The notes below the pieces were generated by a model. The model was not told the DNA's origin, ran no database searches, and saw only the letters and a program-made list of their open reading frames with translations. The position numbers and the translations under genes were made by a program. This document shows, one piece after another, positions 45,001 through 54,500 of a DNA stretch of 64,000 bases. Each line of letters begins with the position of its first letter. Positions within the stretch are counted from its first letter, which is position 1. The stretch lies in assembly GCF_910592395.1 (NCBI RefSeq), contig NC_088325.1, positions 4,371,501 to 4,435,500 on the forward strand, given 5' to 3'. The stretch comes from Lineus longissimus. Lineage: Eukaryota > Nemertea > Pilidiophora > Heteronemertea > Lineidae.

Positions 45001-47384
45001 CCCAGAAAGAAATCAAACGATTTCTAGGAGCTGCTAGTTACTACAGGAAGTTCATATATAGATTCAGTCATATTGCTGCTCCCTTGGTAAAACTACTAAG
45101 ACAAGACGAACCATTCACCTTCACGCCGGAATGTGTAAAAGCGGTCGAAACATTGAAGAAAGCATTGACGTCAGAACCAATCTTTTTACCTCATCCGGAT
45201 GATAAATTACCCTTCATACTTGAAACGGATGCTTCAACCTACGCTGTAGGGGCAGTCCTATCACAGGAAAAAGACGGCCAGGTACATCCAATATCATATT
45301 ACAGTAAGACATTAACAAGGACTCAGCAACGTTATCCAATCACAGAACTCGAATTACTTGCGTTATGCCAGGGATTAAAGGCCTTCGAAATGTATCTAAG
45401 TTATACAACCTTTCGGGTCAAAACTGACCACCAAGCACTTGTGTACTTAATGAAAAAACGGACCGAGAGTCCTCGATTAATGCGCATGAGTCTAGCTATT
45501 CAACAATATAGTTTTCAGCTTACGTATGCCGATGGAAAGTCCATCCCAGTAGCAGATTTTTTGAGTAGGCTTATCCCGGAGGAGGAAGAAAACAGCATTG
45601 CAGCGATCATAGTTCCAACTACTAGACCTACCTATCCGGTAACATTGACAGCCTTGGAACACTTCCAAAGAGAAGATAAAGAGTTGGGGCCTATCATCAC
45701 ATATTTTACAGATGAAACACTCCCTGATGATAAGGTAGCAGCTACTTACATACAAAACCAGGCCGAAAAATATGTTCTTGATAATAACTTATTAAAAAGG
45801 GTCGTATTATTTCCGGAAAAGTCGGACTCAACAATAAAAACTCCTAAAACACTGTATCTTACAGCAATACCAACCACACTAATCAACCAAGTGCTGGAAT
45901 GGTCTCATGATAGTCCAATGGGAGGACATTTTGGCGTTCGGAAGACTACGCAACGGTTACAATGGAAATACCATTGGCCCACAATGCGGAAAGACATTAG
46001 GTATTGGATCAAGACGTGCATGGCATGTCAGTGCAAAAGATTCGATACTAAACATGCAAAAGCTCCACTCCTCCCTATTGTGGCATCACACCCCTTCCAG
46101 CTCATGGTAATGGATTGTAAAGGCCCATTGGTAAAATCAAAGGAAGGATTTCAACATATCTTAGTCTTGGTAGACGCATTTTCCAAATTTACAATACTAG
46201 TACCTATTCGGAGTACTACCTCCACAGAGGTAGGAACAAAGATATTTGAAGAGGTAGTCTGCAGATATGGCCCGCCTGATAAAATCCTTAGTGACCAGGC
46301 CTCATATTTCATGAGCAAGCAAATGAGGCATCTCTGTAAACTCTGTAACATTACCAAGCTCTGCGGCGCTGCCTATCATCCCAGAACACAAGGTCTGGCT
46401 GAAAGAGTTAACCGCTGGTTAGCTGAAGCATTGGCAAAATATTGCAACAAGGAAAACACTGACTGGCCAGTGTACTTGCAACCAATTTCTTGGGCGTTTA
46501 ATTCAAGCGTGTGTGAAAGCACGGGCTATTCACCATATTTCTTGATGTTTGGTCGATTGCCAAAGACATGTCTAGACTTATCGTTGCATCCTATACAAGA
46601 GGATGAGAAGGACCCTCCAGTGGATGAACATATAAAAACTATTGTACAGGCTCTAGATATGGCCCAAATGTTAGCTAATAAACAATTAAAAATCACTAGA
46701 GCCCAGATGAAGCAGCGTTTTGATAGGACAGCAGTAGAACCAAATTGGAAACCAGGTGATTTGGCATGGGTCCTCACACCAAAGCCAAAACGAACCAAAG
46801 GGCTAAGCCGTTGTTTGAGCAATCTGTGGGCAGGACCATTTATGATCGTTGCAGAAACCTCACCAAAAACCTTCAAGTTAAGGTCGGCACAGAATCGCAA
46901 TTTGCCGACGCCAATCCATTGTGACAGGTTGAAACGTTTTTATTATGATGATAGATTAGCATTACAGGTTCCTGAAGCACCTTGTGAGGGCGAGGCAATT
47001 CCAGATAATTTTCTACCAACAGATGCATGTGAACCACTTCAAGACAACGTAGTTGCAACAGGTGAAGCTATCAATCAGAATGAACATAGTAACAATAACG
47101 GACAACAACGAAAAGAAATTCCTGATGATACCGTTATACCTGTAAACTTGGCAGCACCAGAATCACAAAATGATAAAGAAATCACTGACAAGGTGTTTGA
47201 GATTGAAAAGGTACTCAAGCACAGACGTCGTAACAAGGAATCAGAATTTCTTGTCAGATGGCTTAACTATGGCCCTCGGCACGACTCGTGGGTTAAAACC
47301 GATGACCTGGTGCCCCCTGAGCTTGCCACAGAGTTTCTAGCTGAGCTGCAACAAAAAACAAAGCGGAAATCCCGGAAAAGGTAG
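42006..47384 (+). CDS. pol: Pol: protease, RT, RNase H, integrase, chromodomain
   Basis: Expressed as Gag-Pol by -1 frameshifting (1792 codons in this frame). Order by nucleotide: an extra N-terminal region with proline motifs (42006 to about 43400); aspartic protease (LVDSGAA, about 43440; ILGRDFL, about 43667); reverse transcriptase (DLKSGYYQ near 44594; YLDD near 44778); RNase H (ETDAST near 45222; TELELLAL; KTDHQALVYL); integrase zinc finger (H..H from 45905, CMACQC near 46018); core with Asp in MDCKGP, Asp in SDQASYF and Glu in GLAERVN; a GPF module (about 46828); and a C-terminal chromodomain (VLKHRRRNKESEFLVRWLNY, about 47210-47350). All catalytic residues I can locate are present. The chromodomain places it with chromoviruses. 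Confidence 0.93.
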   Translation, partial: LGSRVHAQHNIKGRGSVNKSAHKDRTSFTQGAIGGNDEPKVASIQFKHPHKGTEASIEEDADLLQIVEKFMVLVEKATRIKFLKDQMQTGEYRAILKKLEELSKMLQDKTYNQGNFQAVIKLVNSIVTLQNKEFEITKSPPSLPRHLKRTLMSEVHQNSLSKSLTKIDQKVEDLGNNQVPDTTSSFKSTGNISTERTETPILGAKQKVGILHRGHGENDPTGIIQNTGKTNTSIEQVKVYADIYTPTTLPQKEAHSNDYVTENNILVTQNLKEDQNVQPKLCQETVSDSFSHQIRDSPPVSVPRKVQNLTTNTKNNTVLRCLDTTPPPIPPRKHIPNSAQVAPSYSEMDANNIPTITKTSGNATKQLADLQPDLPQSSASDNNKEQGNKLVLEKPSQNANDIPRLGQLLHTPKTAQNGKDHCKNNITAAKPISETNLYSTQKETSLADTNGFANTPTVLASVASIIEAQIGTNQYQILVDSGAAISIINETLVMRDPKLKSSPISKGLYTQAAAVNGEKIKLKGTITIPMQLADSTLQQVFYIIPHKATVQQIILGRDFLNAYDVSLNFGSGQLLIPGIKSVPLLGSISLDESTPVFLKKDCCLQPISESFLTIDTTNALPEGTDRMVQEPPNIYIQHKVCVAASLVTVEKQKVPIKMLNLNKTKTIIPAGTLVAYLVPIPEVSNMNVVTEGDDLLSAPQHFLPHKDVVPALPGKSPMDVIDLSTADVTEDQRQELTSFIKANEDLFAMSISDLGVCTVGSHDMKFIGTKPVAQKPYRLAPNRRKILDEEVQKLVDQGVLEPGNSDFAAPLILINKPDNSYRLCCDFRRLNAEIEKNRGPIPHCQNLCDLSCADSPKLFTSLDLKSGYYQVSMTKNAQRLSSVVSESSQYIWRVLPFGLSNAPSTFCRIMSIVLSGLVNTKCLVYLDDILIWGKDFDDHLQNLKLVFSRLRQANLRMHPAKCSICKKEIKFLGHIISGEGTKPDPKKTEAIGKMAQPKSQKEIKRFLGAASYYRKFIYRFSHIAAPLVKLLRQDEPFTFTPECVKAVETLKKALTSEPIFLPHPDDKLPFILETDASTYAVGAVLSQEKDGQVHPISYYSKTLTRTQQRYPITELELLALCQGLKAFEMYLSYTTFRVKTDHQALVYLMKKRTESPRLMRMSLAIQQYSFQLTYADGKSIPVADFLSRLIPEEEENSIAAIIVPTTRPTYPVTLTALEHFQREDKELGPIITYFTDETLPDDKVAATYIQNQAEKYVLDNNLLKRVVLFPEKSDSTIKTPKTLYLTAIPTTLINQVLEWSHDSPMGGHFGVRKTTQRLQWKYHWPTMRKDIRYWIKTCMACQCKRFDTKHAKAPLLPIVASHPFQLMVMDCKGPLVKSKEGFQHILVLVDAFSKFTILVPIRSTTSTEVGTKIFEEVVCRYGPPDKILSDQASYFMSKQMRHLCKLCNITKLCGAAYHPRTQGLAERVNRWLAEALAKYCNKENTDWPVYLQPISWAFNSSVCESTGYSPYFLMFGRLPKTCLDLSLHPIQEDEKDPPVDEHIKTIVQALDMAQMLANKQLKITRAQMKQRFDRTAVEPNWKPGDLAWVLTPKPKRTKGLSRCLSNLWAGPFMIVAETSPKTFKLRSAQNRNLPTPIHCDRLKRFYYDDRLALQVPEAPCEGEAIPDNFLPTDACEPLQDNVVATGEAINQNEHSNNNGQQRKEIPDDTVIPVNLAAPESQNDKEITDKVFEIEKVLKHRRRNKESEFLVRWLNYGPRHDSWVKTDDLVPPELATEFLAELQQKTKRKSRKR

Positions 47385-47430
47385 ACATTGAGGCTTGTAT
47401 ATTATGTATTACTGTTCTTCTTATTATTCC

Positions 47431-47432
47431 AG
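47431..47432 (+). promoter_or_regulatory. Candidate splice acceptor for env
   Basis: A pyrimidine-rich ttcttcttattattccag ends here. A second acceptor-like tataacag ends at 47488, three bases before the env ATG. Confidence 0.5.
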
Positions 47433-47490
47433 ATCCAACTGCACTCATCAAAACCATCTGATAAATATCTTCAATCTACATATAACAGGT

Positions 47491-50100
47491 ATGGGTACTC
47501 TTTTCTGCCTATTAGGGTGTCTCCTTTGTCTGGAGGTATCAGTAATAATTTCTGATAGAATAGAAATAGAGGAGGACGTTGTGTTACGCACCGCCTTCGG
47601 GGTAGCATTTTCTAAGTTGGGAAGAGTAAACGTGCGGGAATCTTACTGGTTACATACATTTGCGGTTCCGATTCCTAATGTCAGCAATATAGACCCCAAT
47701 CTACACTTTAATCAGTGTACCAAGAAAACAATCCTCTGTTATCGTATCAGTACCTTGGGCCGTGACTTGTACTTCAGACGGCGAGAACTTGTTGAACGAA
47801 TAAAAAAGTGGACCAAACAAGCACAGGACCTAATTCCCTTCAAGTTGGGTACCCAACCAAGGAGCAAACGTGATGCAATCCTCGCACCTATTGGCGAGAT
47901 TGCGAGCTCTATATTTGGCTTAGCAACTAGTTCAGATGTGCGCAAAATAAAGGCTCATGCTCAGAGAATGTCTGCACAAATAGCCAAAAATAGTCAAGCC
48001 ATTACTAAGTTTTCCGAATCCTTCAGTAGTATGATGGAATTAGCCAATGACAGACTCACAAATACCATGCAAGGGGTGAAAAACAATCACCATTATATTG
48101 AACAGGTGCAGAATACCGTCAACAGTCTAATAAATGCGGTAAATGACACCCAGTTGGCTGTTGTAACCTTGGCCACAATCATGACAGAGGCAATCTCTTG
48201 CTTGTCCTATTTAACAGAGTTGGAATCGCAAATGTTTGAATGGACGTTGGCATCACAAACGTTATTAAGGGGTTATCTTCCGCAAGTTTATGTTCCTCCA
48301 AACGCGTTGGAAGCAGTCCTAAAGGAAACTGCTGTATTCCTGGCAGAAAAGTATCCTACCTTTCGTGTCGCACACCCCAATCCAGAGTTTTATTACCAAA
48401 CCCAAAATGTGGTGTTCACTCGTGACAACAAGTATATCTTTATAGCAGTAAAAATTAACATGCTGTCATCCCAGTCCATGATTGACCTTTATAGAATTTT
48501 GAGCCTACCGGTTCCTTTAAACTCAAGCAGTCGTGCGACCTCTAAGGTCGTAGGCTTGCCACGCTTCCTTGGTGTTTCCATTGATGGTGAGTTTATCAAC
48601 GAGTTTGAGGATGATATTCTGTCTGGCTGTGAACATAACGATGTTATCTATACATGCAAAACAACGGTAGCTCTGCGATCAAGGGCAATACCGACATGTA
48701 CGTCGGCCCTGTTCTATAATGACATCCAGAGAGCATTGGAGTTGTGTGATGTACGATATGATGCTGGCGGACTAGTAGATGGTGCTATTCAGTTGTCACC
48801 AAGCTTGGTACTTATCTCTGGATCAGAATCCAGTTGGAGTCAGAAATGTGGAAATAGGAATGTACAAAGTATTAAGTCCTGCTCCTTTTGCATAGTAAGA
48901 ATCCCCTGCCAGTGTCAGATTAGTGCCGCCACGTGGCTTATTCCGGCATCACTCACCAATTGCAAAGACAAAGCTGAGAGTATAACATATTTACACCCAA
49001 TTAACCTTCCAGTTTTAAAAGCGATACACCCCGAGGTCGATTTATCATCGTATTCGGGACATTCTATTACGGAAGCACCAATTCCTGTGCAAATACCTAA
49101 TATTGATTTACATGAACAGGATTGGAACAACATTGCCACAAAGGATAACACGTTCCAAATGAAGTTGAGCACCGTCATAGCTTCAGCTAGAAATCAAACA
49201 AAAATCTATGCCTCACAAGCTGACTTTTTGGCCAGACAGACAGAAGCGGCTTACGGGAAACTGGATGGCTCATGGTTTGGGTCCGGCTTATCTCTCCAAA
49301 TTGTGTCGGCGGTATTATCAGTGTATGCAGCTGTTGCAGTTACTGTCTTATTATGTCGTGGCAGTGGGATGACAGCACCTCGTTTATTCACTATTGCCAC
49401 GTTTACGCCTAATTCTAATGCTCAGGAAATCTTGAATCTAACGGCTCAAAAGAACCTCGCAGCTGAGGGAAATGATGTTGGGCTGTCCATTATTAACCCA
49501 ACTGACATAAAATTATTACAGGCATTAGATGGTCCAACGGCAGAAGACATACAGGATGTGGTTGCCGAGGTTAGAACTGAAATAGTGCTATTGTACACAC
49601 TAGTCACAATTACAGGGTGTATCCTCCTTCTTATGTTGGCCAAGAGACTCAAAGATGCCATAACTTATTGGCTTAATTACTCGACAGATTGCCTGTTAAT
49701 TGAACTATCAGCTGGTAACCAAACGGAATTCTTAGAAATTCCCAGTACGTCGTCTCTTACTTTCGAACAGATTCGAACTATAAAAGATGTCCATATTTCT
49801 TTCGAAAAAACCTGCGGTGCGCTGCGCCTCTTTTTGCAATGGGAGTGTGGCAAAGAATGTAGACTGCCTACAATGGTTGATCTCAGTTGGACTAGGTGGA
49901 AAATCCGTAAACTAATTGAGGCAACGTGCACAGTGAGGCTCTATCATAAAATCGACAATAAATATTTGGTATTCTTTTGCCAAAGTAATGATGCACTCGG
50001 GCCTGCCTGTGCCATCAACGCCATAATGATAGATGCCAGCACATCTACCCGTGAAGTTTTCACCAACAAAGATAACAGGCAGCGACAAAATAATGTCTAG
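47491..50100 (+). CDS. env: Env-like glycoprotein, about 869 aa
   Basis: The open frame begins earlier (47395), but the ATG at 47491 gives a good signal peptide (MGTLFCLLGCLLCLEV) and follows splice acceptors. A furin-type site RSKR lies at 47860-47871 (residues 124-127). It is followed by a hydrophobic, glycine/alanine-containing stretch that would suit a fusion peptide, then a long Ser/Gln/Asn-rich helical region. Two hydrophobic segments lie at about residues 600-623 and 697-719. About 150 residues follow the second one, much longer than usual retroviral tails. The layout (short N-terminal subunit, furin site, fusion peptide) recalls F-type envelope proteins of insect errantiviruses, but homology is unproven. 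No frame breaks. Confidence 0.8.
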   Translation: MGTLFCLLGCLLCLEVSVIISDRIEIEEDVVLRTAFGVAFSKLGRVNVRESYWLHTFAVPIPNVSNIDPNLHFNQCTKKTILCYRISTLGRDLYFRRRELVERIKKWTKQAQDLIPFKLGTQPRSKRDAILAPIGEIASSIFGLATSSDVRKIKAHAQRMSAQIAKNSQAITKFSESFSSMMELANDRLTNTMQGVKNNHHYIEQVQNTVNSLINAVNDTQLAVVTLATIMTEAISCLSYLTELESQMFEWTLASQTLLRGYLPQVYVPPNALEAVLKETAVFLAEKYPTFRVAHPNPEFYYQTQNVVFTRDNKYIFIAVKINMLSSQSMIDLYRILSLPVPLNSSSRATSKVVGLPRFLGVSIDGEFINEFEDDILSGCEHNDVIYTCKTTVALRSRAIPTCTSALFYNDIQRALELCDVRYDAGGLVDGAIQLSPSLVLISGSESSWSQKCGNRNVQSIKSCSFCIVRIPCQCQISAATWLIPASLTNCKDKAESITYLHPINLPVLKAIHPEVDLSSYSGHSITEAPIPVQIPNIDLHEQDWNNIATKDNTFQMKLSTVIASARNQTKIYASQADFLARQTEAAYGKLDGSWFGSGLSLQIVSAVLSVYAAVAVTVLLCRGSGMTAPRLFTIATFTPNSNAQEILNLTAQKNLAAEGNDVGLSIINPTDIKLLQALDGPTAEDIQDVVAEVRTEIVLLYTLVTITGCILLLMLAKRLKDAITYWLNYSTDCLLIELSAGNQTEFLEIPSTSSLTFEQIRTIKDVHISFEKTCGALRLFLQWECGKECRLPTMVDLSWTRWKIRKLIEATCTVRLYHKIDNKYLVFFCQSNDALGPACAINAIMIDASTSTREVFTNKDNRQRQNNV

Positions 50101-50202
50101 GATGACCACTTGTCAGAGGATGGTGGGTTGCTAACGACTTGAGCAGACAACACACTCTCCTCTAGAATAAGAGCACCTTTTCATCTTTTTCATTTTCATT
50201 GT

Positions 50203-50204
50203 AG
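50203..50204 (+). promoter_or_regulatory. Candidate splice acceptor before the 64-aa ORF
   Basis: catctttttcattttcattg then tag: a strong pyrimidine tract ending 10 bp before the ATG at 50215. Confidence 0.5.
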
Positions 50205-50214
50205 ATTCAGCCAA

Positions 50215-50409
50215 ATGACTACCAGCGACCCACTACGAATTCCACCTTTGGAACAGGCAGAAATTGTGAAATTGTGTCATCCGTCAAAGTACTTTCAGGC
50301 CATAGTCGACAGGGGCGTGGGCTGCACGTACATGTTTCGCTCTCTTAGTTGGCGCCGTTGGCCAATTGCCATCCTAGGAGGTGTCACCTCTGAGAGGCCG
50401 GAACAATAA
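50215..50409 (+). CDS. Small accessory ORF, 64 aa
   Basis: An intact frame after a strong splice acceptor, between env and the zinc-cluster ORF. The sequence (for example LEQAEIVKLCHPSKYFQAIV) is not recognised: no signal peptide or membrane span. Position and acceptor suggest a small accessory protein from a spliced message, but a frame this short could occur by chance. Confidence 0.4.
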   Translation: MTTSDPLRIPPLEQAEIVKLCHPSKYFQAIVDRGVGCTYMFRSLSWRRWPIAILGGVTSERPEQ

Positions 50410-50521
50410 ATATCTAAACGTTGCCCCCCGTTATACCTCGACTCTGGCTTGTGGGTCTTTAGCATCAATAAGGTATGATTCTTTATAATTATTCACCACG
50501 TCTCCCTACTCTTTTACTTGT

Positions 50522-50523
50522 AG
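50522..50523 (+). promoter_or_regulatory. Candidate splice acceptor before the zinc-cluster ORF
   Basis: ctccctactcttttacttg then tag ends 2 bp before ATG 50526, an arrangement similar to the one before the 64-aa ORF. Confidence 0.5.
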
Positions 50524-50525
50524 CC

Positions 50526-51593
50526 ATGAAGCGAAGGCAGGATAGGCGAGATAGGGTATACATTCCCCTTCTCAGTATTTTCCAGGTGTACAGGCTGGCA
50601 TACAGCAGTCTGTACCTCCGCAAAAAACTAATGCCAGGAATGCCCGACATGGAGGCTATCAGGTCCATAAATCATTGGAAGTGGGCAGATACCTGGGCAC
50701 CTCTTGCAATTACTCACCTTATCCTATACCTTCTGGAACACCCACATGCAAACCTTACCCTCTATTCCCTCGGTGACCTTTGGTTGCCGGCCCTCGCCCT
50801 GCATGATAGCTCACTACAAGGCCAACTGTTGGCACTCCATTTACGAGGGGTACTTCAGGCGTCTACGGAACCTTACAGCTTTTGGCGTTTCGTTTTAAAG
50901 CCCCGCCACCAAAATTTTGTTGCTATGTATGTTGACACAAAGCTTACCCTCAAGAACGCTCCGCGCCTCCTGATTAGGGTACAGCAGATCCTTCCTCCGG
51001 GGGCAGTTGTTGTAAGCTATGTGAAGACATTCATAATGAAGCAAGGGCGTGTCACTGAATTAACTCTCGATAATTTCATGGCTACTGTGTGGCACAGATC
51101 ACCCCCAACCACCACACGAGCGCGACCACTTGCCCTCATAATTCGGAATGCACATCGTACTTTAGAGCACCAGTATGCCCGCTATTTTGAGCATAAAATC
51201 TGTAAAATTTGCTATTCTAAATTCCACTGGGGAATTGCAGTGACTGGCCCGAAATTTGATGTGATGTTTGCTCCATGTTGCAACACCCCCTATCACCTAC
51301 ATTGCGTCGGTCGCTACACTGACGACTTTTACGTGCGTAACTGGCGCTGCCAAACATGTGCGACAATTCTGTTCCGCACCCGGCGCACCTCATTTACCCT
51401 CTACATTCCACCTATTGTAGGAGTCCCTTCTGAACCCGACGAGGAATCCCTAGCTCTTGAGGCTAATCGCTTACGCATCCTTCAAGCCAACCCCTCACCC
51501 CCACCTGCATATAAAAAATATCTTCGTCAACTCGAAAAAGAGGGTGCCTCCGGTTTCATGCCCCATTTTGGAAATATCAACGATGTTGATTAA
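50526..51593 (+). CDS. Accessory protein with RING/PHD-like zinc cluster, 355 aa
   Basis: The frame is open from 50475, but ATG 50526 directly follows a strong splice acceptor and gives a basic start (MKRRQDRRDRVYIP). Residues 1 to about 215 are helical and hydrophobic-rich without a recognised domain. At about 225-280 there is a treble-clef-like cluster: CKIC, then APCC, then YHLHC, then WRCQTC. That is C-x2-C, C-C, H-x-H-C, C-x2-C, intermediate between RING and PHD fingers. If RING-like it could be an E3 ubiquitin ligase acting on host factors; if PHD-like it could read chromatin, fitting the chromodomain integrase. Both are inference. It ends with an acidic, proline-containing tail. Confidence 0.7.
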   Translation: MKRRQDRRDRVYIPLLSIFQVYRLAYSSLYLRKKLMPGMPDMEAIRSINHWKWADTWAPLAITHLILYLLEHPHANLTLYSLGDLWLPALALHDSSLQGQLLALHLRGVLQASTEPYSFWRFVLKPRHQNFVAMYVDTKLTLKNAPRLLIRVQQILPPGAVVVSYVKTFIMKQGRVTELTLDNFMATVWHRSPPTTTRARPLALIIRNAHRTLEHQYARYFEHKICKICYSKFHWGIAVTGPKFDVMFAPCCNTPYHLHCVGRYTDDFYVRNWRCQTCATILFRTRRTSFTLYIPPIVGVPSEPDEESLALEANRLRILQANPSPPPAYKKYLRQLEKEGASGFMPHFGNINDVD

Positions 51594-54500
51594 GCACTCA
51601 CCATAAAGGTGCGCAGAAAAAAATTCTAAAAAACCCGTTTGTCTGGGAACGGACAGTACTCAAACAAAAAAAAAAGAACCTCCATGTCGTTCGCATTGGC
51701 ACCCACAATGTGAACCCTATTCAGCATTGGCACCAATTGACCAACAGGCATAAAAATGTATTGAGTCCAGAACATGTGTTAGAGGTAAAAGGCATATCGT
51801 CAGAAAAACATTAGGCTCCACCGACATGAGCATGGGAGTCAAATTATAGTATATAAATGGACTAGTCTATCACTTCCGAGCGGCGGTTGTTCCTGAATGT
51901 CAATGGCACATCTAATCTCCGTAAAATTTATGCATGGTCTGAGGTAAGGTAGTAACCTAATCCTAACCAATCACAAAAAAAAAAAAACATTTTTTTTTTT
52001 TACTTGCCATCAGAGTAACAAATAAAACTAGATCATTAACCTTGATGAATTTAACAAGAAAGTCAGGAGAGTCAAGATCGCGATATAACACGTATACCCC
52101 TCCTACCTTATGGTCCGAAACGTGCAGGTAACCTGCCAAAAAGGTGCCACATAGCTCGGCCTATTATAGCCCTGCGCTTCTACGTAATCGGGCCCGGATA
52201 TTCAGTCAGAAGACGTTCAGGCTGATGTTCTGGATGTACCGGCGAGGTAAGAAGGACACAGTTCCTGGCACCACACTTAACCAAAGGACATTATGGAGGT
52301 AATATCCCAGCCTGCGTTTAAAGATCTAAAGACCACTGACTGTTGAATGGCGTCAATTAGAGAAAACACCTCAGACTCACCATGTCATACTCCAATTAAT
52401 CTCCAATATACTATCTATATTAACGCCAAGAGGAGACTTAACCTCTGTGCTGTTGCGGAACAAGTGTCTTGCTCGGCGGTAAAAAACAAACAACTCAAAT
52501 TAACACCGTCACTGACTCCTATGATCAACGGCTGGGCCTGATCACAATCTAAACAAGTAAAATATGCTAAGAGCCTCGTAAAAAACGGACAGGTATATGG
52601 TTCATTTTATAACAAGGTGGAACGCATAGGTAAACAACTCATTTTGTTTCTTTAAGGTAGGGCGTCGGTGCGTTGCATCAGACTGTCCAACTGAGCAATG
52701 TACGTATATTCCAGAATTTAGAAATGACTTACTGCATTGTAAACAAATTATAAGGTTTGGTATGGGTTGGCAAGGGCCACGCTGGATTGTGATAGCGAGG
52801 ATAATATGTTATTAATTGTGTCATAGGCAAAGTACCTAAGAATATAGTGGATTATAAAAAATCCGCATTGAATAAATGCGCGAGGTCATTCAAGTTTCTG
52901 GTCCAACCAGCATGACTGATGTCGCGAACATAAGAAGCAATTGTATATAAATTGTTGTTTATCCAGATGCAGTTCCTGGATTGACAAAATATAAGCAGTA
53001 ATTCAAATGTTGTTACCCCGACGTAGTTCCGGGATTGACGGCGCATAAGATGAGTGACTCCTAAAGCGGAGTTACTTCTAGGAAAAGAAGTAGTGGTTCA
53101 CCCAGAGGTTGTTCCTGGGTTAACAAAAAGATGTCATGATAACAGGTGGCCCAAATCAAATCATATCACGACGTAACGGTTCCAAAATATCAGAGAAGAA
53201 TGAGTAGAACCATAATGAAGTCATATATGTAAAAGCTTAAGCAAGTAATCAATTAATGCGTCAACGAACAATTATATCATCAAATACTCAACCACAGTAC
53301 TGAAAGTAAGAAAAACCATGAATCAATAATATTGCTCAGCACGATATAAAGTGCGAACCAAGGGTTGAGGTAGTCTGTCACAACGATCTTCCTGTAAGGT
53401 CAATGCTGAAAAGGTCATAATAAGAAATCGAATGTGCAATAAACCCTGTATTTCATCATAAATGTCACATGCTCCATTCGTCAAAATTGCATAAATTATC
53501 GGTGAAATTACACAAATAACAATGTTATTGTATAAACGGGTCAGAAGCTGGTAGTTGGTTGGTTTCATTGCCTGGCCTTATGCTGAAATCAGAAAAGGCA
53601 CCCATACATGTTTCCGAAGCCTTGGCAAGACTGTCCTCGTTTTCACAGGAAGAAATCATGCAGTAGACGCAATGCTAATCTCAGTAATGCGGAAACAAAT
53701 GTCCAGCACCAGGAGACCAAGTCTGAACTCCTTGGGCTTGTCCTGCATCACTTCTTGGGGTTACTGGACGACTTGTCAAATAATTATAGTCCAATTCTAC
53801 ATTTCACTTCATCCTTTGTCGGTATCACGTCTGTTGCATACGCGAAAATATGTTTAAAACTTAAGCCTGTAAAGGTACAAATAGTAACACTGGTACTTAT
53901 ATAAGGTACCCATGCGTGATTTGGTTTTGTCAATATATTGTTGCCTTGGGCATCAGCTTTCTTCGGTAACTATAGGGTTACGCAGTGTGCATCCGAGAAT
54001 AATATTGGCCTCCATCCAGACAGGGGCATAAACATCATGCAAACGAGGTGCAACGGGATTACCTGTAATTCAGCGATAGATCAATGCACCACACATGAAG
54101 AGGAATGCTGAAAACAAAAAACAATGAGTCAAGACAAATGATAAAGGTAGTACAGGTTGATGGAAGGCTCCCTTTGTATGAGGGCCAAGGATACCTTCCC
54201 GGTAAAAATGTATTATTTAAAGAAACTTATCTATAACTGTGTGTTGTACATAGTCAATTTGAATGGCTACGGTCGTGACGTTCCCGTTACCCTTAAGGTA
54301 CGGTGAACTTCAAACTTGGATTTTTGGATCAAAAATTATTGAACCTTAGGTGTGTGTTTGAATTTAACGAGTGTGTATATAGTCAATAAGATAAGACGCT
54401 GTTCCGAAGACTTGTGGGTATGCAACACAAGATCTTCCACTTTGGATTGTTTCGAACAAATAACCTTTTGATCGTGCATAGGGACCCAAGTTGTCACATC

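Noticed and set aside
53555-53904. Overlapping 98-100 aa ORFs in the LTR element gap
   Set aside because: Two frames overlap, neither shows a domain, and the flanks give no clear acceptor-ATG arrangement as seen for the accessory ORFs.
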